Part shown: positions 50,903 through 61,434 of the stretch, piece after piece
How positions within the stretch are numbered: position 1 is the first letter of the stretch
Layout: each line of letters opens with the position of its first letter
NCBI RefSeq assembly: GCF_037055355.1
Contig: NZ_CP146350.1
Coordinates: 6,285,001-6,349,000 of the forward strand
Source: Streptomyces sp. DG1A-41
GTDB taxonomy: Bacteria > Actinomycetota > Actinomycetes > Streptomycetales > Streptomycetaceae
Direction: 5' to 3'
DNA: 64,000 bases
The notes under the pieces: generated by a model
Databases searched by the model: none
Told to the model about the DNA's origin: nothing
The model's input: the letters and a program-made list of their open reading frames with translations, nothing else
Position numbers and translations under genes: made by a program

Positions 50903-52308
50903 GACGGCTGCTCGGGTCCGTCCGGGCGCGGGCCACGCTCGGTGCCACGCTCGTCGTCGCGGTGGCGCTCGTCGCCGCCGGGGCCGCCGTCCTGCTGTCC
51001 CTGCGGTCCAACCTGATCGGCGAGGCCGGCACCCGGGCGGAGCACTCCGCGCGGGCGGTCGCCTCCGAACTCGCAGCCGGGACGCCGTACGACAAGCTGT
51101 CCGGGCTGGACGGCGACGACGGGCCGGTCCAGGTCCTCGACGAGAAGAAGCGGCTGGTCGCGGCCAGCGAGGATCTGGAGAAGATCAGCGGTACCGACTC
51201 CGATCAGGTGAAGCCGCTGCCGCCGGTGGCGCCTCGCGGGGACGATGACGACGACTCCGACGACCACGAAGAGGTGCTCGAACCCGGGGAGATAGCCGGT
51301 GAGAGCACCTTCCGCAACGGGTCCGCGACGATCGACGGCGACACGGAGGACTACCGGTTCGCCGCCGTCGAGGTCGAGACCCACGACCGGGGGCGTCTGG
51401 TGGTCTTTGCCGGTGCCCCGCTGGCCGCCGAGCACGGGGCCGTGCGGAGCGCGCTGACGGTGATGCTGATCGGGTTCCCGCTGCTGCTCGGCGTCGTCGC
51501 GGGGGTGACCTGGCTGGTCACCCGGCGGGCGCTGCGGCCGGTGGAGGGCATCCGCAGCGAGATGGCCGCGATCACCGCCTCCCAGGACCTCGCACGCCGT
51601 GTCCCGGAGCCGGAGACGCACGACGAGATCGCCCGGCTCGCCCGGACGACGAACGAGACGCTCGCGGCCCTGGAGACCTCCGTGGAGCGGCAGCGGCGCT
51701 TCGTCGCCGACGCGTCCCACGAGCTGCGGAGCCCGATCGCCTCGCTGCGGACCCAGCTGGAGGTGGCCGCCGCGCATCCCGAACTGCTGGACCTCGACGG
51801 GGCCGTGGAGGACACCGTACGGCTCCAGCGGCTCGCCGCCGACCTGCTGCTGCTCGCCCGGCTGGACGCGGGGGAGCGGCCCACCGACACGAAGGTCGAC
51901 CTCGCCGGGCTGGCCCGGGAGGAGGCAGAGGGGCGGACGGGCGTGACGGTGGACGCGGAGCCGGTGAAGGTGGCCGGATCGCGCGGGCAGTTGGGGCGGG
52001 TGCTGGCCAATCTGCTCGACAACGCCCAGCGGCACGCCCGGTCGGCCGTCACCGTGAGCGTGCGACGGGAGGGTGACCGGGCCGTGGTCGGGGTGGCGGA
52101 CGACGGGGACGGCGTGCCCGAGGCCGACCGCGAGCGGATCTTCGAGCGGTTCGTACGGCTGGACGCCGCCCGCAGCCGCGACGACGGCGGTGCCGGTCTT
52201 GGACTCGCCATCGCCCGGGACGTCGCCGTACGGCACGGCGGCACGCTCACGGCCGGTCGGGGGCCCGCAGGCGGAGCCCTGTTCGAACTCCGCCTGCCGC
52301 TCGCCTAG
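50899..52308 (+). CDS. Sensor histidine kinase, HAMP type
   Basis: 469 residues; ATG at 50899. Two membrane helices (about 12-34 and 180-203) enclose a 145-residue extracellular sensor with a strongly acidic patch (GDDDDDSDDHEE), similar in charge to the PepSY protein next door. HAMP linker, HisKA box FVADASHELRSPIASL with the phospho-His, and HATPase with LLDNAQRHA, DDGDGVPE and GAGLGLAIARDV. The acidic sensor could bind metal cations or a basic peptide; this is inference. Confidence 0.93.
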   Translation: MRRLLGSVRARATLGATLVVAVALVAAGAAVLLSLRSNLIGEAGTRAEHSARAVASELAAGTPYDKLSGLDGDDGPVQVLDEKKRLVAASEDLEKISGTDSDQVKPLPPVAPRGDDDDDSDDHEEVLEPGEIAGESTFRNGSATIDGDTEDYRFAAVEVETHDRGRLVVFAGAPLAAEHGAVRSALTVMLIGFPLLLGVVAGVTWLVTRRALRPVEGIRSEMAAITASQDLARRVPEPETHDEIARLARTTNETLAALETSVERQRRFVADASHELRSPIASLRTQLEVAAAHPELLDLDGAVEDTVRLQRLAADLLLLARLDAGERPTDTKVDLAGLAREEAEGRTGVTVDAEPVKVAGSRGQLGRVLANLLDNAQRHARSAVTVSVRREGDRAVVGVADDGDGVPEADRERIFERFVRLDAARSRDDGGAGLGLAIARDVAVRHGGTLTAGRGPAGGALFELRLPLA

Positions 52309-52318
52309 AACCTGTCGT

Positions 52319-52342
52319 CACCGGGGCCGGACGGCCCCGGTG
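52319..52342. terminator. Terminator shared by kinase and MarR genes
   Basis: CACCGGGGCC (52319-52328) pairs with GGCCCCGGTG (52333-52342) with a four-base loop, in the 45-bp gap between convergent genes. Confidence 0.8.
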
Positions 52343-52353
52343 CGCCGTCCGGG

Positions 52354-52830
52354 TTACGGGCGTCCTCGCTGGCCGCGCAGGTGCTCCGCGATGGGCTTGA
52401 GGGCCTTGTCGAGCTCCGTCAGGGCCTCGGGGGCCAGCAGGTCGATGAAGTGCCTCCGCACGGACGCCACATGGTGCGGCGCGACCTTCTGCATCGTCGC
52501 CATGCCGTGCTCGGTGAGGACCGCGTAGAGCCCCCGGCGGTCGGACTCGCAGTTCTCCCGCCGGACCAGGTTCGCGTTCTCCATGCGCGTGATCTGGTGC
52601 GAGAGGCGGCTCTTGGACTGGAGGGTGGCGGAGGCGAGGTCGCTCATCCGCATTCGCTGGTCCTCCGACTCGGAGAGATTCACCAGGATCTCGTAGTCGT
52701 TCATTGTCAGGCCGAACGGCTGCAAGTCCTTTTCGAGCTGGTACGTCAACAGCCTGTTGACCTCCAGGTGGGTGCGCCAAGCGCACTGCTCCGCATCGGT
52801 CAGCCAGCGGGTGGCCGTCTCGGTCTCCAT
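52354..52830 (-). CDS. MarR-family transcriptional regulator
   Basis: 158 residues; ATG at 52830. Winged helix-turn-helix at about 60-110 (MRMSDLASATLQSKSRLSHQI, ESDRRGLYAVLTEHG wing). N-terminal WRTHLEVNRLLTYQLEKDL dimer helix. TAGACT, seven bases before the ATG on the minus strand, could be a -10 box, which would give a leaderless or nearly leaderless mRNA. ACCT-AAA-AGGT at 52842-52852 could be its own operator. Ligand unknown. Confidence 0.92.
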   Translation of the reverse strand: METETATRWLTDAEQCAWRTHLEVNRLLTYQLEKDLQPFGLTMNDYEILVNLSESEDQRMRMSDLASATLQSKSRLSHQITRMENANLVRRENCESDRRGLYAVLTEHGMATMQKVAPHHVASVRRHFIDLLAPEALTELDKALKPIAEHLRGQRGRP

Positions 52831-52947
52831 GAATGAAGTCTACCTAAAAGGTTGAAAGGCGAACTAGTGAGGGTTTTCGTGTGACGGAAGCGCACCCGCC
52901 GAACATTGGTGCGCAGGCGTTCGATGTCACACTCCGCAGACTACCGC

Positions 52948-53748
52948 TCACAGCCCGAAGCGACGCTGGAGGTCCCCGAGCTGTCCGGGAAGACGCGGTA
53001 CGCCGGACTGCCCCGCCTGGGGGCTGTGCGCCCCGCCGCCGGGCACGCCGGCCTGGTGCGGAACGGCCCCCGTGGCCTGCTCGGACATGAGGGTCTCGGA
53101 CGACTGGAGCAGGACCGTGCCGGCGCCGACGAACTCGAACTGGTGCTCCTCGCCGGAGGCCCCGCCGAGGCCCGTCAGTGCACGTAGACCGCCCATGACG
53201 CCGGTCATGTACCCATGGTCGTAGTGGTGGCAGGGCGAGGGGCAGTCGGCCCATCCGACCAAGGCCTGGGGGTCGACCCGGATGGGGGGTTCCATGAACA
53301 CCACGGGGCCGTTCGACGCGGCCACGAACTTTCCGGTTCCGATGAGGGTCAGGAAGCCCGGCACGATGGATTGCTTCAGCGAGAGAGTTGGCTGAAAAGC
53401 GAGGAGGTTGCCCGAGCGAATGGTCAGGTTGCCGTTCTCGAGGTCGTACGAGTTCACGTCGAAGGCCCGGTCGGCAAGGAGCATCTTGCCCGAGCCCTCC
53501 GCCACGACCCAGTCGCTCGCGTGCAGTGGCGAATGGAAGGACGTACGGACGAGGCGGTCCAGCCGACCGTGTCCGACGCCGTTGAAGTCGATCGAGCCGT
53601 AGTAGGCGATCATCTTCCCCTTCTGGAGGAACCACTGGCTCCCCTTGAGCTCCACGCAGAAGGTGTACGGATTGACGTTGTCGTCGGGCGGCAGCGTCGC
53701 CGGGTCGAAGACCGCGGGGCCGGCGCCCGGGGTTCCGTAGGTGCTCAC
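52948..53748 (-). CDS. AIM24-family protein, third of three
   Basis: 266 residues; the GTG at 53748 overlaps the stop of the preceding AIM24 gene (GTGA). Beta-rich AIM24 fold (PF01987-like) with ELKGSQWFLQKGKMIAYYGSI, FDVNSYDLENGNLTIRSGNLLAF and VDPQALVGWADC. A Cys/His segment (WADCPSPCHHYDHGY) is absent from its two paralogues. The C-terminal 40 residues are Gln/Gly-rich. No membrane segment. Biochemical role unknown; the yeast namesake affects mitochondrial membrane organisation. Confidence 0.85.
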   Translation of the reverse strand: MSTYGTPGAGPAVFDPATLPPDDNVNPYTFCVELKGSQWFLQKGKMIAYYGSIDFNGVGHGRLDRLVRTSFHSPLHASDWVVAEGSGKMLLADRAFDVNSYDLENGNLTIRSGNLLAFQPTLSLKQSIVPGFLTLIGTGKFVAASNGPVVFMEPPIRVDPQALVGWADCPSPCHHYDHGYMTGVMGGLRALTGLGGASGEEHQFEFVGAGTVLLQSSETLMSEQATGAVPHQAGVPGGGAHSPQAGQSGVPRLPGQLGDLQRRFGL

Positions 53749-54395
53749 AGCTTCTCCTCCGACGCCTGGACGTACACCGCACCGCTGCCGCTGAGCTCCA
53801 GCTGGAACGCCTCGCCCGAGCCACGGCCCACCATGTCCCGCCAACCCAGGGCCGTGGACAGCTTGTTGCGGACGTCGCCGTGGTGGGCGACGTAGGCCTG
53901 CGGGTCCACGTGCACCGGCCGCTGGGGAGTGATCGGGATCTCGATCACCCCGCCATGGGCCATGACCGCGACGGCCCCGTGCCCCTTGAGCGTGGTCGTG
54001 AACAGCCCCTGGCCGCTGACCTGCCCGCGCACCATGCCCATGACGCCGCCCTGCGAGCCCAGGAACATCGTGCCCTGCTGGAGCGTGCCCTCGAAGGCCA
54101 GGAGGCGGTCCGCCTCGACGTACAGCGTGTCACCGGACAGCTGGATCACCTGGACGTGGTGCCCGCCGTGCCCGAAGAGGACGGTGCCGCTGCCCTCGAC
54201 CGTCATCAGGGGCGTGTCCTCGTCGGCGACCCGGCGGCCGATCATCGACATGAGCCCGCCCTGGCCGCCGGCCATGTTGGGCGTGAAGGACACCTCGCCC
54301 TTGTAGGCGAGCATCGCGCCGCGCTGGCTGAACAGCTTCTGTCCCGGCGCGACCGTCGCCTCGACCATCTTCGCGTTGATCTCCCGGAAGGCCAT
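53745..54395 (-). CDS. AIM24-family protein, second of three
   Basis: 216 residues; ATG at 54395, overlapping the upstream stop by one base (a GTG at 54398 is the other candidate start). Starts MAFREINAKMVEATVAPGQK; repeating beta-strand units with GAMLAYKGEVSF, GTVLFGHGGHHVQVIQL and VDPQAYVAHHGDV. Ends QLELSGSGAVYVQASEEKL. Same operon as the first and third copies. Confidence 0.88.
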   Translation of the reverse strand: MAFREINAKMVEATVAPGQKLFSQRGAMLAYKGEVSFTPNMAGGQGGLMSMIGRRVADEDTPLMTVEGSGTVLFGHGGHHVQVIQLSGDTLYVEADRLLAFEGTLQQGTMFLGSQGGVMGMVRGQVSGQGLFTTTLKGHGAVAVMAHGGVIEIPITPQRPVHVDPQAYVAHHGDVRNKLSTALGWRDMVGRGSGEAFQLELSGSGAVYVQASEEKL

Positions 54396-55027
54396 CACAC
54401 GTCACCCGCGATCGTGTTCCGCTCGCTCGGCTGCACGTACACCAGCCCGTCCCCCTCGAACCGCATCTGGAAGGCCTCGCCGCCGCCCTCCCCGAGCAAC
54501 GTGCGGAACGTCACACCGGACTGGAAGGACTGCCGGAGATTCCCCTGGTGCGCCACATACGCCCCCGGGTCGACGGTCAGCGGATACTGCGGACTCACCC
54601 GCAGCACCACCGCCGGGCCGTCCGACATGATCGCCGCCTGGCCGTGGCCCTCGACGGTCGTCGTGAACAGCCCGTTGCCCTGCGAGGCCCCGCGCAGGCC
54701 GGTGAACTCCGTCCCGGTGCGCAGCCCTCCGTCGGTCGCGAGCAGGTTGCTCGACTCCACGTAGAGCTTGTCGCCCTGGATGCTGACCAGGTTGATCTCG
54801 GAGGCGCGGTCCGCGAACCAGCAGGTCCCCCGCCCCTTCACCTCCATCAAGATCATCTGCTCGCCGGTCAGCCGCCGGGTCACCATGCCTCGTATGCCCT
54901 CGCCGCCGCCGCTGAGCTTCCTGAAGGCCATCTCGCCGTCGTACGCGACCATCGAGCCGTTCTTCGCCTTCACGGCGTCTCCGGTCATGTCGACGGCGAG
55001 CACCTTGCTGCTCTGAAGTCGGAACAT
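54395..55027 (-). CDS. AIM24-family protein, first of three
   Basis: 210 residues; ATG at 55027 (MFRLQSSKVLAVDMTGD), with a GTG six bases upstream as an alternative. NGSMVAYDGEMAF, GTCWFADRASEINLVSI, VDPGAYVAHQGNLRQSFQSG and FQMRFEGDGLVYVQPSE match the second copy at equivalent places. Heads the three-gene operon. No promoter is clear in the 185-bp gap to the divergent membrane-protein gene. Confidence 0.88.
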   Translation of the reverse strand: MFRLQSSKVLAVDMTGDAVKAKNGSMVAYDGEMAFRKLSGGGEGIRGMVTRRLTGEQMILMEVKGRGTCWFADRASEINLVSIQGDKLYVESSNLLATDGGLRTGTEFTGLRGASQGNGLFTTTVEGHGQAAIMSDGPAVVLRVSPQYPLTVDPGAYVAHQGNLRQSFQSGVTFRTLLGEGGGEAFQMRFEGDGLVYVQPSERNTIAGDV

Positions 55028-55212
55028 CGCCACGTACGTGAAGGTAGCCGCAGGCCGGGCGCCACGGACAGGGCCCCTGGGTGGAGAACGACCCTGACCG
55101 CACCCCTAGGGGCCGCAGGCCCGCTGCGGTTTGCCACAATGGGCGGGACGCTTGTGCGTGCGTTCACAAAGCGTCAGGCCCCAGCAAGACCGTCTCCCAA
55201 CGAAGGTGACCC

Positions 55213-55557
55213 GTGGACCTCAAGACCGCCACCGCCATCCGCCGCCTCCGCCTGGTCTCGGCCCCCGAGGCGATCTCCTTCCTCCTCCTGCTGGTCTGCT
55301 CGGTGCTGAAGCGGACCACGGAGTTCAATGCCGTGCCGGTGATGGGCATGGTGCACGGTGTCCTGTTCATCCTGTACGTGATCTTCTGGGCCGACGCGTG
55401 GAACCGGACGAAGTGGTCGGTGAAGACCGCCGCCCTGTACTTCGTCCTCTCGGTGCTGCCTGCCGGTGGGTTCTTCGCGGAGCGCAAGCTGCGGCGTGAG
55501 GCCGAGGACGCGGTCATCGCGTCCCGGGCGCGCCAGGAAGGGGCGGTGAAGGCGTGA
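55213..55557 (+). CDS. DUF3817 family integral membrane protein
   Basis: 114 residues; GTG at 55213 after GAAGGTGACC. Three membrane segments (about 17-34, 43-62, 72-90), with [21 protein letters not shown] first helix and a charged C-terminal tail ([17 protein letters not shown]). No enzyme motif. Overlaps the next gene by four bases (GTGA). Function unknown. Confidence 0.85.
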   Translation: MDLKTATAIRRLRLVSAPEAISFLLLLVCSVLKRTTEFNAVPVMGMVHGVLFILYVIFWADAWNRTKWSVKTAALYFVLSVLPAGGFFAERKLRREAEDAVIASRARQEGAVKA

Positions 55558-55847
55558 TCGTCGCCTTTTCCGTGACGCCGTTGGGGGTCGGGGAGGACGT
55601 GGGGGAGTACGTCGCCGACGCCGTCCGCGTGGTGCGGGCGTCGGGCCTGCCCCACCGGACCGACGCGATGTTCACCTCGATCGAAGGCGAGTGGGAGGAG
55701 GTCATGGACGTCGTCAAGCGCGCCGTCGCCGCGGTCGAGCGGCGGGCTCCGCGGGTGTCCCTGGTCCTCAAGGCGGACATCCGCCCCGGAGTGACGGACG
55801 GACTCACCTCCAAGGTGGAGACGGTGGAGCGGCACCTCGCCGAGTAA
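55554..55847 (+). CDS. MTH1187-family thiamine-binding protein
   Basis: 97 residues; GTG at 55554 overlapping the upstream stop. Ferredoxin-like fold of the YqgV/MTH1187 family: [40 protein letters not shown] and [13 protein letters not shown]. Relatives bind thiamine or its breakdown products. The terminator at 55862 closes this two-gene operon. Confidence 0.88.
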   Translation: MIVAFSVTPLGVGEDVGEYVADAVRVVRASGLPHRTDAMFTSIEGEWEEVMDVVKRAVAAVERRAPRVSLVLKADIRPGVTDGLTSKVETVERHLAE

Positions 55848-55861
55848 GCCGTACGGACCAC

Positions 55862-55888
55862 AGCCCCGGCTCTTGACGGGCCGGGGCT
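55862..55888 (+). terminator. Terminator after the thiamine-binding gene
   Basis: AGCCCCGG (55862-55869) pairs with CCGGGGCT (55881-55888), followed by TCTTC. It marks the boundary between the core genome and the pigment cluster. Confidence 0.75.
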
Positions 55889-56062
55889 TCTTCGTGTCCT
55901 GGCGAGGTACAAACCCGCCCTGCGCACCGGGCAGTTCCCTCTGATGACCCGTGCGGCTCGCGGAGTCCGACGCACCGCCCCACGATGAGGGCTCAGGGTC
56001 GACCGCCGTCCCCCTGCCGGACACGGCGGCCGCCGTCTGCCCATCGAAGGAAGGGCCTGCCG

Positions 56063-57181
56063 GTGAACACTTCGACGTACACGTCCCAGTCGGCGTTCGA
56101 CGGCTCCAGGCTGCGCGTCATCCTGCTCGTCGATCTCCACGAAGGCGCCCATCAGCGGTTCCTCGACGCGTACGAGCACATGCGCAGCCGGGTCGCCTCG
56201 GTTCCCGGTCACCTCGGTGACCAACTGTGCCAGTCCGTGGAGAACCCGTCCCAGTGGCTCATCACCAGCGAATGGGCGACTGCGCCGCCGTATCTCGCGT
56301 GGGTGAACAGTGAGGAGCACCTCGAGACCGTCAGGCCCATGCAGGACTGCGTCCGGGACATCCGGTCGCTGCGTTACAACGTCGTCCGTGAGACCGGGCG
56401 GGCCCTCCCGCCCACAGCCGGGAGCGCTGACGGGGTCCAGGCGCCGGTGCGGGTGGGCGACGGAGTGACGCGCCACGCGCTGACGTTCACCGTCAAGCCC
56501 GGCTCCGAGTCGAAGGTCGCGGACATCCTCGCCGGATACGCGCCGCCCCAGGCCCGAGCCGACGACTCCACACGACTGCGCCGGACGACGCTGTTCATGC
56601 ACGGCAACCGAGTCGTGCGCACCGTCGAGGTGGAGGGCGATCTGCAGACGGCGCTGCGCCACGTCTCGCGTCAGCCGGAGGTGCGGGCCGTCGAGGAAGC
56701 CATCAATCCGCACCTGGAGCAGAGCAGGGATCTGACCGACCCCGCGTCGGCACGGGCCTTCTTCATCCGCGCGGCCATGCCGGCCGTGCACCATGTGGCC
56801 CGTGGCGGCCCGGAACCGGACGGTCTGCGGCGTCACGCCCTGTACTACCCGGCCCGTGAGGGGTGCGGGATGGCGCTGGCACGGCTGCTCGCCCAGCAGG
56901 ACGCAACCGCCGCGGACGACCCCGCCGGCCCCGTGCACCGCAGCACCGTCTTCCACCGGGACGACCTGGTCGTCCGTCTCATCGACACGCGGGACCCCGA
57001 GACCGATCCGGTGAGGGCGCTCGGCCTGCACGGCACGAGGAAGGCCGCCGTGCTGGCCCGCCTGCTCGACGGCGCCGCACTCGGCGTCGAAGGGCCGCTC
57101 TCGAGCGACCGGGACGCCACCCGCCTCCTGGCACACAGCGACATGGCGCTGATCACCGATCGCAGGGCTGCCCAGTCCTGA
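56063..57181 (+). CDS. whiE-ORFI: SchA/CurD-domain protein, WhiE ORFI type
   Basis: First gene of the spore-pigment cluster. 372 residues; the GTG at 56063 follows GAAGG. N-terminal ABM-like monooxygenase/cyclase fold (about 15-115, [23 protein letters not shown]), then two SchA/CurD-type units (about 140-240 and 255-365: [20 protein letters not shown] and [20 protein letters not shown]). The enzymatic role is not known; it may be a cyclase or a lactonase-like partner of the PKS. Confidence 0.88.
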   Translation: MNTSTYTSQSAFDGSRLRVILLVDLHEGAHQRFLDAYEHMRSRVASVPGHLGDQLCQSVENPSQWLITSEWATAPPYLAWVNSEEHLETVRPMQDCVRDIRSLRYNVVRETGRALPPTAGSADGVQAPVRVGDGVTRHALTFTVKPGSESKVADILAGYAPPQARADDSTRLRRTTLFMHGNRVVRTVEVEGDLQTALRHVSRQPEVRAVEEAINPHLEQSRDLTDPASARAFFIRAAMPAVHHVARGGPEPDGLRRHALYYPAREGCGMALARLLAQQDATAADDPAGPVHRSTVFHRDDLVVRLIDTRDPETDPVRALGLHGTRKAAVLARLLDGAALGVEGPLSSDRDATRLLAHSDMALITDRRAAQS

Positions 57182-57260
57182 CATGACAGTCCATGGACGA
57201 CACCCGCCCATCGACGACACCGCCCCTGGAACACCCCACAGACCGATCTGGAGACGGACC

Positions 57261-57725
57261 ATGCACAAGACGAGCCCGCGCATCGTGGACCTCAGCGAGA
57301 CGGAGCCCAACCGCAAGCGTGGCGGCGACCTGCGCACCCTGCTCACGCCCCTCACCGTGGGTTCCACGAGCGGGTTCATGGGACTGGCCATCATGCAGCC
57401 GGGTGAACGCATCAGCGAGCACTACCACCCGTACTCCGAGGAATTCGTCTACGTCGTCCAGGGCGAGCTGCAAGTCGACCTGGACGACGAGGCACATGCG
57501 ATCCGCGCCGACCAGGGCCTCATGATCCCCATCGGCATGCGGCACCGCTTCCGCAACATCGGTGACGTCGAAGCGCGGATGGTCTTCCATCTGGGTCCGC
57601 TGGCTCCGAAGCCGAGCATGGGTCACGTCGACACGGAGGCCCTGGAGGGGAACGCGAGCGGCGAAACGTACCCGGCCGTGCAGGGGGACGGCGCGCAGCC
57701 CGAGCGAAGCGGGGCGCCCTCGTGA
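57261..57725 (+). CDS. whiE-ORFII: Cupin protein, WhiE ORFII type
   Basis: 154 residues; the ATG at 57261 is chosen over an upstream in-frame ATG at 57183. A single cupin fold: motif 1 [19 protein letters not shown] with metal-binding His/His/Glu, motif 2 [12 protein letters not shown] with the last His. Small metal-binding cupins in type II PKS clusters act as cyclases or oxygenases. Its TGA overlaps the KS-alpha GTG. Confidence 0.92.
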   Translation: MHKTSPRIVDLSETEPNRKRGGDLRTLLTPLTVGSTSGFMGLAIMQPGERISEHYHPYSEEFVYVVQGELQVDLDDEAHAIRADQGLMIPIGMRHRFRNIGDVEARMVFHLGPLAPKPSMGHVDTEALEGNASGETYPAVQGDGAQPERSGAPS

Positions 57726-58984
57726 CCCGGCGGGTGGCGGTCACCGGCATCGGCGTCGTCGCCCCGGGCGGCATCGGGGTGCCGGCCTTCTGGGACCTCC
57801 TCTCAAGCGGCCGTACCGCGACGCGCGGCATCACCCTGTTCGACCCCGAGGGCCTGCGCTCCCGTATCGCGGCCGAGTGCGACTTCGACCCGCTCGCGCA
57901 CGGGCTCGACCCCGAGCTGGTCGAACGCGCCGACCGGTACATACAGTTCGCCGTCGTCGCCGCGGCGGAGGCGGTGGCCGACTGCGGCATCGAGTTCGGC
58001 GCCGAGGACCCCTGGCGCGTGGCCGTCTCGCTCGGCAGCGCCGTGGGCGGCACGACCCGCCTGGAGCACGACTACGTCCTGGTCAGCGAGCGAGGGCAAC
58101 GCTGGGACGTCGACCACCGCGCCGCCGGCCCGCAGCTGCACCGGGCGTTCTCGCCCAGCACCCTGGCGTCCGACGTCGCCGAGTACTTCGGCGCCCAGGG
58201 GCCGGTGCAGACCGTGTCGACCGGCTGCACCTCCGGGCTCGACGCGGTGGGCTACGGCTTCCACACGATCGAGGACGGCCGCGCCGACATCTGCATCGCC
58301 GGAGCGTCCGACTCCCCGATCTCCCCGATCACCATGGCCTGCTTCGACGCCATCAAGGCGACATCGCCGAACAACGACGACCCGGCGCACGCCTCCCGGC
58401 CCTTCGACGCCCACCGCGACGGATTCGTCATGGGAGAGGGCTCCGCCGTGCTCGTCCTGGAGGAGCTCGAACACGCCCGTGCGCGCGGCGCGCACGTCTA
58501 CTGCGAGATCGGCGGCTACGCCACCTTCGGCAACGCATACCACATGACCGGACTGACCAGTGAGGGCCTGGAGATGGCCAGGGCCATCGACACCGCGCTC
58601 GGACAGGCCCGCCTGGATGCCTCACTCATCGACTACGTCAACGCGCACGGCTCGGGCACCCGTCAGAACGACCGTCACGAAACCGCCGCGGTCAAGCGGT
58701 CCCTGGGCGCCCACGCCTACGACACGCCCATGAGTTCGATCAAGTCCATGGTGGGCCACTCGCTCGGTGCGATCGGCGCGATCGAGGTCGTCGCCTGCGT
58801 GCTGGCCCTGGCCCACCAGGTGGTCCCGCCGACGGCGAACTACGAGACCCCGGACCCCGAGTGCGACCTGGACTACGTGCCGCGCACCGCACGCCCGCGC
58901 AAGCTCGCCAACGTGCTGTCCGTGGGCAGCGGCTTCGGCGGGTTCCAGTCCGCGGTGCTCCTTACGGCCGGGAGGAAACGATGA
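57722..58984 (+). CDS. whiE-ORFIII: Type II PKS ketosynthase alpha (KS-alpha)
   Basis: Makes the polyketide chain from malonyl units with the CLF. 420 residues; GTG at 57722, coupled to the cupin by GTGA. Active-site Cys169 in [12 protein letters not shown], with His residues in [12 protein letters not shown] and [11 protein letters not shown]. Decarboxylative condensation residues intact. ATGA overlap with the CLF gene. Confidence 0.97.
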   Translation: MTRRVAVTGIGVVAPGGIGVPAFWDLLSSGRTATRGITLFDPEGLRSRIAAECDFDPLAHGLDPELVERADRYIQFAVVAAAEAVADCGIEFGAEDPWRVAVSLGSAVGGTTRLEHDYVLVSERGQRWDVDHRAAGPQLHRAFSPSTLASDVAEYFGAQGPVQTVSTGCTSGLDAVGYGFHTIEDGRADICIAGASDSPISPITMACFDAIKATSPNNDDPAHASRPFDAHRDGFVMGEGSAVLVLEELEHARARGAHVYCEIGGYATFGNAYHMTGLTSEGLEMARAIDTALGQARLDASLIDYVNAHGSGTRQNDRHETAAVKRSLGAHAYDTPMSSIKSMVGHSLGAIGAIEVVACVLALAHQVVPPTANYETPDPECDLDYVPRTARPRKLANVLSVGSGFGGFQSAVLLTAGRKR

Positions 58985-60231
58985 GTGCTCAGCCGAACCG
59001 CCGCACCGCCATCACGGGGATCGGTGTGGTCGCGCCCAACGGACTGCACACGGAGACCTACTGGAAGTCCGTCCAGGAGGGCCTGTCCGTACTCGACCGG
59101 ATCACCCGGGAGGGATGCGGGCACCTTCCGCTCCGCGTCGCCGGCGAGGTCCGGGGATTCGACCCCTCGGCACTCATCGAGGAGACCTTCCTCGTCCAGA
59201 CCGACCGGTTCACCCACTTCGCGATGGCCGCCGCCGCCGCGGCCCTGAAGGACGCGGGACTGAGCGATGCCGCCGCCGACTCCCCGTACTCCGTCGGGGT
59301 GGTCACCGCCGCCGGCTCCGGCGGCGGTGAGTTCGGCCAGCGGGAGCTGCAGAAGCTGTGGGGACAGGGGTCCCGATTCGTCGGTCCCTACCAGTCCATC
59401 GCCTGGTTCTACGCGGCCAGCACGGGCCAGATGTCGATCCGCAGCGGCTTCAAGGGCCCCTGCGGGGTGGTCGCGAGCGACGAGGCCGGTGGCCTGGACG
59501 CCGTCGCGCACGCCGCCCGCACCGTGGGGCGGGGCACCGACGTGGTCGTGGTCGGGGCGGCCGAAGCGCCGCTGGCTCCGTACTCGATGGTCTGCCAGCT
59601 CGGATACCCCGAACTCAGCACGGTCGAGGACCCGGCGCGGGCCTATCGCCCCTTCACCTCCGCGGCCTGCGGCTTCGTGCCGGCCGAGGGTGGTGCCGTG
59701 CTGGTCGTCGAGGACCTGGACCGCGCACACCGGCGCGGTGCGGACGTCCGCGCCACCGTGGCGGGCCATGCGGCCACGTTCACCGGCGCCTCGCGCTGGG
59801 ACCGCTCGCGGGAGGGACTCGCCCACGCCATCCGCGGCGCCCTCGACGAGGCCGGCTGCGCACCGGAGGAGATCGACGTGGTCTTCGCCGACGCGATGGG
59901 GGTCCCGGAGGCGGACCGCGCCGAGGCGCTCGCCCTCGCCGACGCCCTCGGCCCGCACGGCACCCGCGTACCCGTCACGGCCCCCAAGACCGGCATCGGG
60001 CGGTCCTACTGCGGGGCACCCCTGCTGGACGTCGCCGCCGCAGTGATGGCCATGGAAGAAGGGCGGATCCCGCCCACACCCAACGTCTTCGACATCTGCC
60101 ACGACATCGACCTGGTGACGTCGACGGCGCGCCCGGCCGAGCTGAGCACGGCCCTGGTCCTCAGCCGTGGACTCATGGGCTCCAACGCGGCGCTGGTACT
60201 GCGCCGCGAGCCGGGACCGACCGCCCGGTGA
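58981..60231 (+). CDS. whiE-ORFIV: Type II PKS chain-length factor (KS-beta)
   Basis: Partner of KS-alpha that sets chain length. 416 residues; ATG at 58981. The KS fold is kept but the active-site Cys position is Glu168 ([13 protein letters not shown]); in most CLFs this place is Gln. [24 protein letters not shown] and [19 protein letters not shown] are typical. The catalytic His residues of KS-alpha are not conserved. Confidence 0.96.
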   Translation: MSAQPNRRTAITGIGVVAPNGLHTETYWKSVQEGLSVLDRITREGCGHLPLRVAGEVRGFDPSALIEETFLVQTDRFTHFAMAAAAAALKDAGLSDAAADSPYSVGVVTAAGSGGGEFGQRELQKLWGQGSRFVGPYQSIAWFYAASTGQMSIRSGFKGPCGVVASDEAGGLDAVAHAARTVGRGTDVVVVGAAEAPLAPYSMVCQLGYPELSTVEDPARAYRPFTSAACGFVPAEGGAVLVVEDLDRAHRRGADVRATVAGHAATFTGASRWDRSREGLAHAIRGALDEAGCAPEEIDVVFADAMGVPEADRAEALALADALGPHGTRVPVTAPKTGIGRSYCGAPLLDVAAAVMAMEEGRIPPTPNVFDICHDIDLVTSTARPAELSTALVLSRGLMGSNAALVLRREPGPTAR

Positions 60232-60265
60232 AGCCCACCTCACCCGTACGACAAGGAGAACGCGC

Positions 60266-61004
<739 letters not shown>

Positions 61005-61030
61005 ACGGCGCCGCCGCGTAAGGAGACCCC

Positions 61031-61372
61031 ATGCACCACGCCCTGATCGTCGCCCGGATGGCCCCGCGTTCGGCTCCGGACATCGCCGAGGTCTTCGCGG
61101 CCTCCGACCGCGGCGACCTGCCCCGTCTCGTCGGGGTGACCCAGCGTTCCCTCTTCCAGTTCGGCGATGTGTACATGCACTTCATCGAGGCCGAGCAGGA
61201 CCCGGGCCCCGCCATCGCGCGCGTGGCCGGGCACCCCGAGTTCCGCGACATCAGCAGCAAGCTCGAGGCGTACGTCAGCCCGTACGACCCGCAGACCTGG
61301 CGCGGTCCGAAGGACGCGATGGCACAGTGCTTCTACCACTGGGAGAGAGACACGGCCCCGGCCACCCGGTGA
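61031..61372 (+). CDS. whiE-ORFVII: TcmI-family polyketide cyclase (WhiE ORFVII)
   Basis: 113 residues; the ATG at 61031 follows AAGGAG. Ferredoxin-like dimeric cyclase that forms later rings: MHHALIVARMAPRSAPDIAEVF, LVGVTQRSLFQFGDVYMHFIE, and GPKDAMAQCFYHWE. Last plus-strand gene of the cluster; an 18-bp terminator follows. Confidence 0.94.
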   Translation: MHHALIVARMAPRSAPDIAEVFAASDRGDLPRLVGVTQRSLFQFGDVYMHFIEAEQDPGPAIARVAGHPEFRDISSKLEAYVSPYDPQTWRGPKDAMAQCFYHWERDTAPATR

Positions 61373-61379
61373 CGCGGAG

Positions 61380-61419
61380 GAGAGAAGGCCGCCGCCCGTG
61401 AGGGCGGCGGCCTTCTCTC
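61380..61419. terminator. Bidirectional terminator at the end of the PKS genes
   Basis: An 18-bp perfect stem, 61380-61397 with 61402-61419, and a four-base loop, in the gap between convergent genes. It serves both strands. Confidence 0.9.
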
Positions 61420-61434
61420 GTGCGTGCGCAAGAG

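Noticed and set aside
55120..55145. TTGCCACAATGG near 55130 as a DnaA box
   Set aside because: It differs from the Streptomyces consensus TTGTCCACA at several positions and stands alone.
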